Below are positions 34,757-44,529 of a stretch of DNA of 64,000 bases, in pieces (the stretch's first letter is position 1; every line of letters begins with the position of its first letter). The stretch is from assembly GCF_031582905.1 (NCBI RefSeq), contig NZ_CP133990.1, forward strand, positions 3,224,001 to 3,288,000. The letters run 5' to 3'. The notes under the pieces are model-generated. The model was not told the DNA's origin, searched no databases, and worked only from the letters and a program-made list of their open reading frames with translations. Both the position numbers and the translations under genes were made by a program. The stretch is from Pengzhenrongella sp031582905. Its GTDB lineage: Bacteria > Actinomycetota > Actinomycetes > Actinomycetales > Cellulomonadaceae.

Positions 34757-35218
34757 ATGATGCTCGACGCACTCGACGAGGCGATCCTCCACGAGCTGGG
34801 CCGCGACGCGCGCTCGAGCTACGCCGACATCGGCGCCGTCGTCTCCCTGTCCGCCCCGGCGGTCAAGCGACGCGTGGACCGGCTCCGGGCGAGCGGCGTG
34901 ATCCGCGGGTTCACCGTCCGGCTCGAGCCGTCGGCGCTGGGCTGGGAGACCGAGGCGTACGTCGAGCTGTTCTGCTCCGGACCCACCAGCCCGGGCACCA
35001 TGCGGTCCGCGGTCGAGCGGTACCCCGAGGTCATCTCCGCGAGCACCGTGACCGGCGAGGTCGACCTCCTGCTGCATCTGCGTGCGCGCGACATGCGGCA
35101 CCTCGAGCGGGTCATCGAGCGCCTGAACGCGGAGAGCTTCGTCGCCCGGACGCGGTCGACGATCGTGCTGTCACCCCTCGTACGCCGGGCCGACGTCGAG
35201 GGGCTGCCGCACGACTGA
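34757..35218 (+). CDS. Lrp/AsnC family transcriptional regulator
   Basis: A 153-residue feast/famine regulator: N-terminal helix-turn-helix (LDEAILHELGRDARSSYADI, then LSAPAVKRRVDRLRASGVI) and a C-terminal RAM ligand-binding domain (AYVELFCSGPTSPGTMRSAV, VTGEVDLLLHLRARDMRHLE). ATGATG at 34757-34762 gives two close starts. It lies 80 bp downstream of rocD on the same strand, so it probably controls the ddaH-rocD genes in response to an amino acid such as arginine or ornithine. That link is inference from position. Confidence 0.88.
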   Translation: MMLDALDEAILHELGRDARSSYADIGAVVSLSAPAVKRRVDRLRASGVIRGFTVRLEPSALGWETEAYVELFCSGPTSPGTMRSAVERYPEVISASTVTGEVDLLLHLRARDMRHLERVIERLNAESFVARTRSTIVLSPLVRRADVEGLPHD

Positions 35219-35223
35219 CCGCG

Positions 35224-36212
35224 TCAGCGGTACAGGTCGCCGATGTCCCGGACGCGGCCGCGGGGTGCGAGGCGGGTGGCGCCGCCCTGCGCGCTCTGGG
35301 TGGCCTCCTCGCAGCGCCGGGTCACGACCATGACCGGGCACGCGGAGTGGTGCAGCACGGCCTGGCTGGTCGACCCCATGAGCAGCCCCGCGAAGCCGCC
35401 CCGGCCGCGCGACCCGACGACGATCAGGTCGGTCGCGGTCGAGAACTCCGTGAGCAGCTCCGCCCCCGTGCCGTCGAGCACGTGCCGCTTGACCTGCACG
35501 CCTGGGGTGTCCGCGAGCACCCGCTCGATGACGACGTCGAGCCCCTCGGCGACGTCGCGCAGCACCGCCTCGTGGTCGACGGCGGCCGGCAGCCACGCGA
35601 GGAGCCCCGAGCCCGACCCGACCGGCACCCCGGCGACGGCGGTCAGCTCGGCGCCCCACGCCTTCGCCTCGCGGATCGCGTGCCGCAGGGCGACGTCGGA
35701 CGACGGCGAGCCGTCGACCCCGACGACGATGCGGCGCACCGGCTCGACCGGCACGGGCTCCCCGGGTCGGCGCCGTCGGGCCGGGCGGGGACGACGACCG
35801 TCGGGCAGTAGGAGTGCGCGGGCAGCGCGGAGGACACCGTGCCCAGCAGCCGGTCCGCGAACCCGCCGCGGCCGCGCGTGCCGACGACCGCCATCCGGGC
35901 GGACCGGGACATCTCGACCAGCACCGCCGCGGCGTCGCCGGTGACGACCGACGCCGTCGAGCTCACGCCCAGGCCCTGGGCGCGCGCCTGCGCCTCGGAC
36001 AGGACCGCCTTGGCGCCGGCCTGGATCGCGGTGTCGTCGAGCGCGGCGTAGCCGCCGTCCAACGACGCCGCGGTGAACGCGGGCAGCGCGTAGGAGCACA
36101 CCAGCTTGAGCGCCCAGCCGTGCGTCCGCGCCTCGGCAGCCGCCCAGTCCAGCGCGTGCAGACTGGCGGCCGATCCATCGACACCGACCAGGACCACGTC
36201 GTCGTGAGTCAT
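35224..36212 (-). CDS. universal stress protein, tandem UspA domains (frameshifted)
   Basis: Two UspA domains in one chain, common in actinobacteria. Domain 1 (from ATG 36212): DDVVLVGVDGSAASLHALDW and MAVVGTRGRGGFADRLLGTV, with the ATP-binding G-2x-G-9x-G loop. Domain 2, after a frame change near 35765: RRIVVGVDGSPSSDVALRHA, DLIVVGSRGRGGFAGLLMGS and TSQAVLHHSACPVMVV. One missing G in the GGGG run at the linker joins the frames. About 329 residues. Such proteins bind ATP and are induced in dormancy or hypoxia. It converges on the Lrp gene. Confidence 0.88.
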
Positions 36213-36410
36213 CGCTACCTCCCGGTTGAGCTGAGTGGACCCTCTCAGCCCGGACGCCCCGCGACAAGCACCCGGACGGTGCAGATCCATGGAGACTCAT
36301 TTTACTACTACCTGACCTTGCCTTTCCCCTGTTAGGACGCCCAGAACCGCCCCGCACACAGGTCGTTCCCGGGACCGCACGGCGTCCGGGCGCGACGGCC
36401 GGAAGCCCGG

Positions 36411-36935
36411 TCAGGCGGCGGCGTCGCTCGCCAGGTAGGCCGTCCACGACGGGTCCGCACGCACGCTCGCGGACAGCAGCGCCGCAGCGCCGCGGGGAGC
36501 ACGCGGCGTGAAGGACAGCTCCCAGCCGAGCTCGGACAGCAGGCGGTTGGACTTGCGGTTGTTGCACCGCCCGCACGCGGCGACGACGTTCGTCCACTCG
36601 TGGCGGCCGCCGCGGGACCGCGGGTGCACGTGGTCGACCGTGTCGGCCGCGCCACCGCAGTAGGCGCACCGGTGCCCGTCCCGCAGCAGCACCGTGCGCC
36701 GCGTCGGCGGGACGGTGCGGCGCATGGGCACGTGCACGTAGCGGGTCAGGCACAGCACCAGCGGCACGGGCAGGGCGGAACGCTCGGAGTGCAGGAGCCG
36801 GTCGTCGGCCTCGAGGACCGTCGCCTTGCCGGTGAGCACCAGGAGGACCGCACGGTGCATGCTGACCACGCACAGCGGCTCGAGGCTCGCGTTGAGCAGC
36901 AGCGACCGGCGGGGCGGCGCTGCGGGCATCAGCAC
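36411..36935 (-). CDS. HNH endonuclease family protein
   Basis: A 174-residue protein. An N-terminal domain of conserved unknown type (LLLNASLEPLCVVSMHRAVL, TGKATVLEADDRLLHSE) is followed by an HNH zinc-finger nuclease fold: LLRDGHRCAYCGGAADTVDH, VHPRSRGGRHEWTNVVAAC and GRCNNRKSNRLLSELGW. Two CxxC knuckles and the catalytic His-Asn-His set are all present. This architecture is widespread as a single housekeeping-like gene in actinobacteria and is not linked to a restriction system here. Start ATG 36935 or 36929. Confidence 0.85.
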   Translation of the reverse strand: MLMPAAPPRRSLLLNASLEPLCVVSMHRAVLLVLTGKATVLEADDRLLHSERSALPVPLVLCLTRYVHVPMRRTVPPTRRTVLLRDGHRCAYCGGAADTVDHVHPRSRGGRHEWTNVVAACGRCNNRKSNRLLSELGWELSFTPRAPRGAAALLSASVRADPSWTAYLASDAAA

Positions 36936-37154
36936 GATCGGCTCCAGACCAGGTCATCGGACCCGTCTGGCTGACCGGGCCCGGCTGGGACAGTGCAAGC
37001 GCTGCCAGCGTAACCGCCCGGGGCGCGCGGACGGGATCAATTCGGCGGACGGTCGCTCAGCACGTCGTGCGCGCCCGCTCCGCTCCCCGCGCTCCTGCTC
37101 CTCCTGCTCGCCGGCGCGCGACGGCGCCGGGGGTTCGGCCGGCCGTGTGCCGCG

Positions 37155-37172
37155 TGGGGAGAGCGCTCACCC
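37155..37172. promoter_or_regulatory. LacI-type operator 1
   Basis: TGGGGAGAGCGCTCACCC, a near-palindrome centred on GAGCGCTC. The core resembles the GGGAGCGCTCCC operators of actinobacterial LacI regulators such as CebR. It lies about 190 bp upstream of the transporter operon start. Confidence 0.7.
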
Positions 37173-37260
37173 GTGCGCGCCCCGGCGAGCGACACGTTCA
37201 TCTTCGCTTTCCACGTGGTCCTACACCCGTTCATGGCAGACTCCCAGGCTGTGCCTCAAA

Positions 37261-37277
37261 GGGGAGAGCGCTCCCCT
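37261..37277. promoter_or_regulatory. LacI-type operator 2
   Basis: GGGGAGAGCGCTCCCCT, with the same GAGCGCTC core (37266-37273) as operator 1. The centres are 105 bp apart, ten helical turns, a spacing suited to a looped repressor complex. It lies 85 bp before the substrate-binding-protein start. The rest of 36936-37361 holds no gene. Confidence 0.75.
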
Positions 37278-37361
37278 TCAGTGAACCGGAGAGCCGACCC
37301 GGGCGGACGAGTGCCGCACGGTCGGACCACCACCATCCGACCCGACCGAAGGACCCTGACC

Positions 37362-38444
37362 GTGCACCAGCTGACCCGCATGGCGGCCGCCGTCGCCGCC
37401 ACCACCCTCCTGCTGACCGCCTGCAGCGACAGCACCGCGACCGAGACCGACGCCGAGCCCGCCGCCTCCGGCGACTCGTCGGGCGGCACCCTCGTCGTCT
37501 ACACGAACTCCAACGCCGACGGACGAGCGGAGTGGCTCGACGAGCAGGCGAGCGCGGCCGGCTTCGACATCGAGGTGGTCGGGCAGGGCGGGGGTGACAC
37601 GACGAACAAGATCCTCGCGGAGGCCAACAACCCGGTCGCGGACGTCGTCTTCGGCCTCAACCACATGTACTTCTCCCAGCTCGTCGGGGCCGACACGATC
37701 GAGCCGTACACGCCCGCGTGGTCCGACGAGGTGGACCCGGACCTCGCCGACCCCTCCGGGGAGGGCTACTTCTGGCCACTCATCCAGCAGGGCATCGTCC
37801 TGGCGTACAACGCCGACGTGTACACGCCCGAGGAGGCTCCGCAGGACTGGACGGACCTGTGGACCGACGAGCGGTTCCAGGGTCGCTACGAGACGGTCGA
37901 CGGTCTGGGCGGCGCGACCACCCAGCTCATCTTCGCCGGCATCCTCGACCGCTACCAGGACCCGGACGGCGACCTCGGGGTCTCCGACGAAGGCTGGGAG
38001 CACATCCAGGGGTACTTCGAGCACGGCAACCCGTCGGTGCCGGAGACCGACCTGTACCTGCGCATGGCGGAGGGCGAGGTCGACATGGGCCAGATGTTCA
38101 CCTCCGGGATCCCCTCGCGCGAGGCCGAGTACGGCGTGGACTCCGCGGTCATGGACCCCGAGGTCGGCATCCCCTTCGCCGTCGAGCAGATCGCTCTGGT
38201 CAAGGGCACAGACCAGGCCGAGGAGGCCGGTGCGTTCATCGACTGGTTCGGCAGCGCGGAGACGCAGGCGGCGTGGTCGGCGGAGTTCGACTCCATGCCG
38301 GTCAACGAGGGCGCAATCGCCGAGGCGGACCCGGAGATCGTCGAGTTCCACGAGAACCTCGAGCAGCAGGACATCGACTGGGAGTTCGTGGCCGAGAACA
38401 TCGCGTCCTGGATCGAGAAGGTCGAGCTCGAGTACGTCCCCTGA
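37362..38444 (+). CDS. ABC transporter substrate-binding lipoprotein (Fe3+/phosphonate-type family)
   Basis: A 360-residue extracellular binding protein. The signal peptide and lipobox (LLLTACS) end near residue 22. The mature part has the type II periplasmic fold: GGTLVVYTNSNADGRAEWLD, DVVFGLNHMYFSQLVGADTI, GYFWPLIQQGIVLAYNADVY and AEEAGAFIDWFGSAETQAAW. This family (SBP_bac_8 / thiamine- and iron-like) serves Fe3+, 2-aminoethylphosphonate, thiamine or phosphodiester importers. GTG 37362 follows GAAGGACCC, and upstream codons are not signal-like. It is first in the operon with ATPase, permease, phosphodiesterase, LacI and metallophosphoesterase genes. Confidence 0.85.
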   Translation: MHQLTRMAAAVAATTLLLTACSDSTATETDAEPAASGDSSGGTLVVYTNSNADGRAEWLDEQASAAGFDIEVVGQGGGDTTNKILAEANNPVADVVFGLNHMYFSQLVGADTIEPYTPAWSDEVDPDLADPSGEGYFWPLIQQGIVLAYNADVYTPEEAPQDWTDLWTDERFQGRYETVDGLGGATTQLIFAGILDRYQDPDGDLGVSDEGWEHIQGYFEHGNPSVPETDLYLRMAEGEVDMGQMFTSGIPSREAEYGVDSAVMDPEVGIPFAVEQIALVKGTDQAEEAGAFIDWFGSAETQAAWSAEFDSMPVNEGAIAEADPEIVEFHENLEQQDIDWEFVAENIASWIEKVELEYVP

Positions 38445-38559
38445 TCCACCTCGTGCCGGGGCGCCCCGAGCGCCCCGGCACGACCCCGCCCCGCCCCGGC
38501 ACGACCGCCGAGCGCACGACCGCAAGCCGCACGAGCACCGAGACCCGAAGGGCGTCGCC

Positions 38560-39683
38560 ATGATCCGGTACGAGGACATCGAGGTGACCTACGGGGACTT
38601 CGTCGCCATCCCGCAGCTGAACCTGCAGATCGAGGAGGGTGAGTTCTTCACCCTGCTGGGCCCGTCGGGCTGCGGGAAGACGACGGCGCTGCGCACCCTC
38701 GCCGGCTTCGTGGAGCCGAGCGCGGGTGACATCTACGTCGACGGGAAGGCCGTGACCCGGCTCCCCAGCGACAAACGCCGGGTGGGCATGGTGTTCCAGA
38801 ACTACGCCCTGTTCCCGTCGATGGACGTGTGGGAGAACATCGCCTTCGGGCTGAAGGTGCGCAAGGTCGGCAAGTCGGAGCGCGAGCGCCTCGTGCGGGA
38901 CGTCGCCCACCGGGTCGACCTCTCCGAGACCCAGCTGGAGAAGAACCTCGCCGAGCTGTCCGGTGGGCAGCAGCAGCGGGTCGCCATCGCCCGCGCCCTG
39001 GTGCTGCAGCCCAAGATCCTGCTGCTCGACGAGCCGTTGTCCAACCTCGACGCCAAGCTGCGGCACCAGCTGCGCGGCCAGCTCAAGGGGCTGCAGGCCG
39101 AGTTCGGCATCACCACCGTCTACGTCACGCACGACCAGGACGAGGCCCTGACCATGTCCGACCGCATCGCGGTGTTCAACACCGGACGCGTCGAGCAGGT
39201 CGGCACCCTCAGGAGATCTACGACGCCTCGACCACCGAGTTCGTCTGCACGTTCATCGGGGACGGCTCCCGGCTGACGCCGGAGCTCGTCGCCCGCCTCG
39301 ACCCGTCGGGCACCCGGCTGGACCCCCGCCGGGTGTCCTTCGTGCGGCTGGAGAAGGTCGACCTCCTGCCCGCCGGCGTCGCCCCCGCGCCGGACCGCTG
39401 CGCCGTGGAGGGCGTCGTCGCGTCCGCGGCCTACCACGGGTCGCACACCACCTACACGGTCGAGTCGTCCGGTGCGGAGGTCAAGGTGCTCTACCAGGAG
39501 GCCGGGCGTCCCCGTCCGGCGGTGGGCGAGCGGGTGACCCTCACCGTCGACCCGGCGAACGTCCTGCAGTACGACGCCACCGACGCCGCCCCGGCGGGGG
39601 CGACGTCGTCGGGGTCGACGACGGCGTCGTCGGCCACCACGGCGCGGACGGCGCCGACGGCGACCCGGGCCGGCACGCGGTGA
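38560..39683 (+). CDS. ABC transporter ATP-binding protein (frameshifted)
   Basis: Import ATPase of the FbpC/PotA type: Walker A GPSGCGKTT, Q-loop FQNYALFPSMDVWENIAFGL, signature LSGGQQQRVAIARAL, Walker B ILLLDEPLSNLDAKLR, H-loop VTHDQDEALTMSDRIAV. After a frame change near 39209 the regulatory TOBE-like domain continues (EIYDASTTEFVCTFIGDGSR, then VLYQEAGRPRPAVGERVTL). One missing C in the CCC run of GTPQEIYDAS explains the break. About 374 residues. The stop TGA overlaps the GTG of the permease gene. Confidence 0.9.
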
Positions 39684-41571
39684 CGCGCACGTCGGTGCGC
39701 AGCATGCTGCGCTCCCCTTCGTCCTCGTGGTCCTCGCAGTGCTGACGTGGGTGGTCGTGGCGTTCCTGGTGTGGCCGAACGCCAACCTGCTCCGCGAGAC
39801 CTTCTTCCCCGGCGGGCAGTTCTCCGGCCGGGCGCTCGAGAAGCTCGCCTCCTCCGACCGCGCCATGAAGTCGCTGCTCAACAGCTTCCTGCTCGCGATC
39901 GCCCTGGCGGTGACCACGAACGTCGTCGGCGTCTTCATCGTCCTGGTGACCCGGTACTTCGCCGTGCGCGGACGCCGGATCCTGTGGCTGGGCTACGCGA
40001 CGACGTTCATCTACGGCGGCATCGTGCTGGCCGCCGGCTACAAGTTCATCTACGGCGAGGACGGGATCGTCACCGACCTGCTGCTGCGGCTCATGCCGGG
40101 CCTGGACCCCGGGTGGTTCACCGGGTTCTTCGCGGTGCTGTTCGTGATGACCTTCGCGACGACCACCAACCACCTGCTGTTCCTGTCCCCCGCCCTGGCC
40201 CGCGTCGACCAGCAGACGATCGAGGCGGCCAGGAACATGGGCGCCGGGACGTGGACCATCCTGTGGCGCGTGGTGCTGCCGATGCTGCGGCCCATGCTGT
40301 TCGCCATCACGATCCTGTCCTTCCTCACCGGCCTGGGTGCGCTCTCCGCGCCGCAGGTGCTCGGTGGCCGGGACTTCCAGACCATCGCGCCGATGATCCT
40401 CACCTTCGCCGGGTCGCCCACCTCCCGGGACCTCGCCGCACTGCTCGCCCTCGTCCTCGGGGCGGCGACGATCCTCATGCTCGCGATCATGACCCGGGCG
40501 GAGAAGGGCGGGACGTACTTCTCCCTGTCCAAGGTGTCGACCAGCCTCGTGCAGCAGCCGATCCCGCACCGGGGGGCCAACGTCGCGGTGCACGTCGTGG
40601 CCTACGCGCTGTTCGCCGTGTACGTGCTGCCGGTCGTCCTCATCGTCCTGTACTCGTTCGTCGACTCGACCACCATCGCGACCGGCGCCTTCAGCGTCGA
40701 CCGGATGTCCTTCGACAACTACGTGCGCGTGCTCGGGTCGGGGACCTCGCTGCGACCGTTCCTCGTCTCCATCGTCTACAGCGCGGCCGCCGCCGCGATC
40801 GTGGTCGGCGGCCTGCTGTTCGTCACCCGCATCCTGACCCGGTACCGCAACGTCGTCACGACGGTGGCCGAGTACCTCCTGCACATCCCGTGGATCCTGC
40901 CGGCCGCGATGATCGCGCTCGGCCTGATCATGAGCTACGACCACCCCAACCCCCTGGTCGCGAACGTCGTGCTCACCGGGACGCCGGTCATCCTGCTCAT
41001 CGCCTTCGTGATCGTGAAGGTCCCGTTCACGCTGCGCCTGCTCAAGGCGGCGTTCGCCTCGGTGAACGCCTCGCTGGAGGAGGCCGCCACGCTCATGGGC
41101 GCCCGGACGCTCTACACCTTCCGGCGCATCCTCTTCCCCGCGGTGCTGCCGGCCGCCGCCGCGGTGTTCGCGCTCAACTTCAACTCCCTGCTCGACGACT
41201 ACGACACCGCCGTCTTCCTCGCCCACCCCCTGTTCCAGCCCCTCGGGCTGATCATCAAGGCCAACACCGAGGGTGCCGCGAGCCTGGACGCGCGCGCCAA
41301 CACGTTCGTCTACACCGTGCTGCTCATGATCATCACGGGCCTCACCATGTACCTCGTGTACGGACGGACCGCGGGCGGGCGCCGACCCCGGCGCGGCCGC
41401 ACCCGGCCCACCGGACGCACCCAGCCCGTGGTCGCGTCACCGGTGACGGCCGGCGCGACGGCGGCGTCCACCACCGGCATGCTCGGCGGCGCCGCCGCCC
41501 CGCCGCCCGGGGCCGACCCCGCGCAGCCCGACGCGAGCGGACCGAGGACCGACGGACGGACGGACGGGTGA
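39680..41571 (+). CDS. ABC transporter permease, two fused membrane domains (frameshift near start)
   Basis: A single chain of about 630 residues containing two BPD_transp_1 domains, each ending in an EAA loop: TIEAARNMGAGTWTILWRVV with VLPMLRP, and LEEAATLMGARTLYTFRRIL with FPAVLP. Twelve or so transmembrane helices, as in FbpB-type fused permeases. GTG 39680 overlaps the ATPase stop. The first 12 residues (TRTSVRSMLRS) are out of frame with the rest until one C is added to the CCCC run at about 39715, giving RSPFVLVVLAVLTWVVV. A disordered Ala/Pro/Thr tail of about 70 residues follows the last helix. Confidence 0.88.
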
Positions 41572-42440
41572 CGTTCGGCCAGCCCCGGTTCGCGGCGGTC
41601 AACGCGGTGCTCAACCAGCGCGTCGATCTCGTCGGCACGCTCATCGTCGTCCACCGTGGCACCGCCGTCGGGTCGATCGTCGAGAACACCCCCGAGGCCG
41701 TTCTCGCGGCGGTCGCCTCCGGCGGGGACGTCGTCGAGATCGACGTCGTCGCCTCGACCGACGGCGAGCTGTTCGCCTTCCACGACGGCACCGAGCCACG
41801 GCTGCTCGGCATCACGGCGAACCTGCGCACGCTCACGGCCCGGCAGATCCGCGACCAGCGCTACGTCCACGTGGAGCGGCCGGGACGTCCGGCCCGGGTC
41901 GCCGGCCTGCTCGACCTGCTCGCCGCCGTGCCGGGCGGCACCCTGGTGAACGTGGACCGCTCCTGGGACGCGTGGCGGACCCTCCTGCCCGCGCTGGACA
42001 CTCTCGACATGACCGGCCGGCTGCTGCTCAAGTGCCGCGCCGGCGACGAGGCGGCCGACGTGCTCCGGGCCCACCCGGTCAAGTACCCGTTCATGCCGAT
42101 CTGCACCACGGTGGCCCAGGCGCACCAGCATCTCGACGACCCCGACCTCAACACGGTCGGCGTCGAGCTGATCGCCGGTGACGCCACCAGCCCGTTCCTG
42201 GACGCCGACGTCGTCGCGGGGCTGCACGCGCGCGGCGCCTTCGTCATGGTGAACGCCGAGGTCCTGGCCACCGGGCTCGACCTGTTCGCCGGCCACGACG
42301 ACGAGCGCGCGGTCCTGGACTCGCCCGAGGCGGGGTGGGGGCCTCTCTTCGCGCTCGGCGTGGACATGATCCAGACCGACTGGCCCTGGTTGCTGCGCGA
42401 CTACCGGGCCGCGCGGCAGCGTGTCCCCGTGGGCACATGA
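41568..42440 (+). CDS. glycerophosphodiester phosphodiesterase family protein
   Basis: A 290-residue GDPD-type TIM-barrel phosphodiesterase that would cleave glycerophosphodiesters to glycerol phosphate and an alcohol. Catalytic and metal-binding set: VVHRGT, then ENTPEAVLAAVASGGDVVEI with DV, and GELFAFHDGT; a late strand reads GVDMIQTDWPWLLRDY. No signal peptide is visible, so it acts inside the cell on imported substrate. GTG 41568 overlaps the permease stop by 4 bp, and its own stop overlaps the LacI start, so it is tightly coupled to transport. Confidence 0.85.
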   Translation: MTFGQPRFAAVNAVLNQRVDLVGTLIVVHRGTAVGSIVENTPEAVLAAVASGGDVVEIDVVASTDGELFAFHDGTEPRLLGITANLRTLTARQIRDQRYVHVERPGRPARVAGLLDLLAAVPGGTLVNVDRSWDAWRTLLPALDTLDMTGRLLLKCRAGDEAADVLRAHPVKYPFMPICTTVAQAHQHLDDPDLNTVGVELIAGDATSPFLDADVVAGLHARGAFVMVNAEVLATGLDLFAGHDDERAVLDSPEAGWGPLFALGVDMIQTDWPWLLRDYRAARQRVPVGT

Positions 42441-43555
42441 CCGGGCCCGACGACGCCCCCGCGGCGGAGCTCCCGGACGACGCCGCCGCAACGGGCACAG
42501 CGGGCACGGCGGGCACGGCGGGCCAGCCCGGCAGCGGCCCGGGCGGCCCCACCCTCGAGGACGTCGCCGCCGCCGCCGGGGTCTCCCGGTCGTCGGTCTC
42601 CCGGGTCATGCTCGGGCAGAAGAAGGTCTCCGAGGACACCCGGACGAGGGTCTTCACCGCGGCCGACCAGCTCGGGTACGTGCCGAACATCCTCGCCTCC
42701 GAGCTCGCGTCGCGGGCGACGTCGACCATCGGGCTGCTCCTGCGCGACGCCGGCAACCCCGCCTACGGGCTGCTCTTCACCCAGCTCCAGGAGGCCGCGC
42801 ACGCCGCGGGCCTCAACCTGGTGTCGATGACCATCACCGCCGACGACCGTGGCCGGCGCCAGGTCGCGTCGCTGCACCGGCTGATGGGGATGCGGGTCGC
42901 CGGGCTCATCGTGGCCACCGGCGGCGTGACCAGCGAGCAGCTCGAGCCGTTCCGCACCCGCATCCCCATCATGCGCGCCGGGCGGCCGGAGACGACACGG
43001 CACATCCACGCCGTCTCCTACGACGAGGTCCATGCCGGGCGCACCCTCGCCGGGCACGTCGCCGCGGCGGGGCACCGGTCCGTCGCCGTGCTCGTCACCG
43101 CGGAGGCCGCGTCCTACCCCGAGTACGTGCGCGCCACGACCATGGCCGCCGAGCTCGCCGCGCGCGGCGTCCGGATCACGCCGGTCCCGGTCGCCGTCGC
43201 CGGCGACGGCGTCGAGGCGGCGGTCCGGCTCGCCCGCGACGGCAGCGTCACCGCGATCCTGTGCCCGTCCGACCTCCGCCAGCTCGAGGTGCTCCGGGGC
43301 CTGGCCGCCCGCGGCATGTCCGCGCCCGACGACGTCTCGGTGTCCGGCTGCGACGGCATCCTGCCCGGCGCGGACCTGCTCGGGCTCACCACCTACCGGA
43401 TGCCGGTCGAGGCGCTCGCGGCCCGGACCGTGACCCACATGAGCACGCTGATCGGTCCGGACCCACCCACCGGCGTCGTCCAGGAACGCCTCACCGGCAC
43501 CCTCGTGCCGGGCCGGACCGTCGGCGCACCACCCCCGAGACCCCAGGACCCGTGA
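42437..43555 (+). CDS. LacI family transcriptional regulator
   Basis: A 372-residue repressor. A disordered 35-residue head precedes the helix-turn-helix TLEDVAAAAGVSRSSVSRVM and the hinge TRVFTAADQLGYVPNILASE. The periplasmic-binding-like effector domain follows (TIGLLLRDAGNPAYGLLFTQ, DDVSVSGCDGILPGADLLGL). It sits within the operon it is likely to control, overlapping the genes on both sides. The paired GAGCGCTC operators before the first gene fit this family. The effector is probably a phosphodiester or its product (inference). Confidence 0.9.
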   Translation: MTGPDDAPAAELPDDAAATGTAGTAGTAGQPGSGPGGPTLEDVAAAAGVSRSSVSRVMLGQKKVSEDTRTRVFTAADQLGYVPNILASELASRATSTIGLLLRDAGNPAYGLLFTQLQEAAHAAGLNLVSMTITADDRGRRQVASLHRLMGMRVAGLIVATGGVTSEQLEPFRTRIPIMRAGRPETTRHIHAVSYDEVHAGRTLAGHVAAAGHRSVAVLVTAEAASYPEYVRATTMAAELAARGVRITPVPVAVAGDGVEAAVRLARDGSVTAILCPSDLRQLEVLRGLAARGMSAPDDVSVSGCDGILPGADLLGLTTYRMPVEALAARTVTHMSTLIGPDPPTGVVQERLTGTLVPGRTVGAPPPRPQDP

Positions 43556-44517
43556 TGACACCCCGCTCGGCCGAGCACCCCCGTCCTCGGCACTTCCTCG
43601 TCCACCTCTCCGACACCCACTTCGTCGCGCCGGGCGCGCTGCTGCACGGCACCTCCGACCCACGCGACCGCCTGACGGAGCTGCTCACGGGCCTGGAGGC
43701 CACCGGCGTCCCGCCCGAGGCGCTGATCTTCACCGGCGACCTGGCCGACCGCGGCGACGCCGACGCCTACCGGAGCCTGCGTGCCGTGGTGGAGCCGGTG
43801 GCCGACCGACTCGGGTCCCAGGTGGTCTGGGCGATGGGCAACCACGACGACCGGGAGGCCCTGCGCGAGGAGCTCCTGGGCGCCCCCGCCTCCGGCGCGC
43901 CGCTGGACCACGTCGTCATGCTCGGCGGCCTGCGGCTGATCGTGCTGGACAGCACGGTGCCCGGGTGGCACCACGGCGAGGTCGAGCCGGGCCAGCTCGA
44001 CTGGCTGCGTGCGGTGCTCGCCGAGCCGGCGCCGGAGGGCAGCATCCTGGCGATGCACCACCCTCCGGTGCCGTGCGTGCAGGACCTCGCGACCGTCGTC
44101 GAGCTGCGGGACCAGGCGGTGCTGGCCGAGGTGCTGCGCGGCACGGACGTGCGCGCGATCCTCGCCGGCCACCTGCACTACTCGACGTCGGCGACGTTCG
44201 CCGGCATCCCGGTGTCGGTCGCCTCGGCCACCTGCTACACCCAGGACCTGCAGACCCCCGGCCGCGGGACCCGGGGGCGGGACGGTGCCCAGGCGTTCAA
44301 CCTCGTGCACGTCTACGCGGACACCGTGATGCACTCCGTCGTGCCGATCGGCGACCACCCCACCGTGGGGCGCCACGTCGACGCGGAGGCGACCGACCGC
44401 CTGCTCGCCGAGGCCGGGGTGCACATCGCGTCCGCCGTCGCGCCGGACGCCACAGGTACCCCGACCCCGGACAGCGCGAGGCCCCGGGACACGGACGTGT
44501 CCCGGGGCCTCGTGTGA
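43555..44517 (+). CDS. metallophosphoesterase (GpdQ/CpdA-like phosphodiesterase)
   Basis: A 320-residue binuclear metallophosphodiesterase with all five signature blocks: LVHLSDTHF (DxH), TGDLADRGDAD (GDxxDR), AMGNHDDREA (GNHD), AMHHPPVP and AGHLHYS (GHxH). This is the class III family of cAMP phosphodiesterase CpdA and glycerophosphodiesterase GpdQ. With a GDPD, transporter and LacI regulator in the same operon, GpdQ-like activity on a phosphodiester is the better guess. ATG 43555 shares one base with the LacI stop. A terminator hairpin occupies the last coding bases. Confidence 0.88.
   Translation: MTPRSAEHPRPRHFLVHLSDTHFVAPGALLHGTSDPRDRLTELLTGLEATGVPPEALIFTGDLADRGDADAYRSLRAVVEPVADRLGSQVVWAMGNHDDREALREELLGAPASGAPLDHVVMLGGLRLIVLDSTVPGWHHGEVEPGQLDWLRAVLAEPAPEGSILAMHHPPVPCVQDLATVVELRDQAVLAEVLRGTDVRAILAGHLHYSTSATFAGIPVSVASATCYTQDLQTPGRGTRGRDGAQAFNLVHVYADTVMHSVVPIGDHPTVGRHVDAEATDRLLAEAGVHIASAVAPDATGTPTPDSARPRDTDVSRGLV
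44477..44512. terminator. hairpin terminator overlapping the 3' end of the phosphoesterase gene
   Basis: A perfect 17-bp inverted repeat with a 2-nt centre (arms 44477-44493 and 44496-44512; arm CGAGGCCCCGGGACACG). It lies inside the last 14 codons of the metallophosphoesterase gene and just before the end of the convergent NlpC/P60 gene. Confidence 0.85.
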
Positions 44518-44529
44518 GCCGAGCGGAGG

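Noticed and set aside
36280..36350. AT-rich stretch upstream of the universal stress protein as a promoter
   Set aside because: A TAAAAT box can be picked out on the minus strand, but no matching -35 element at proper spacing was convincing.
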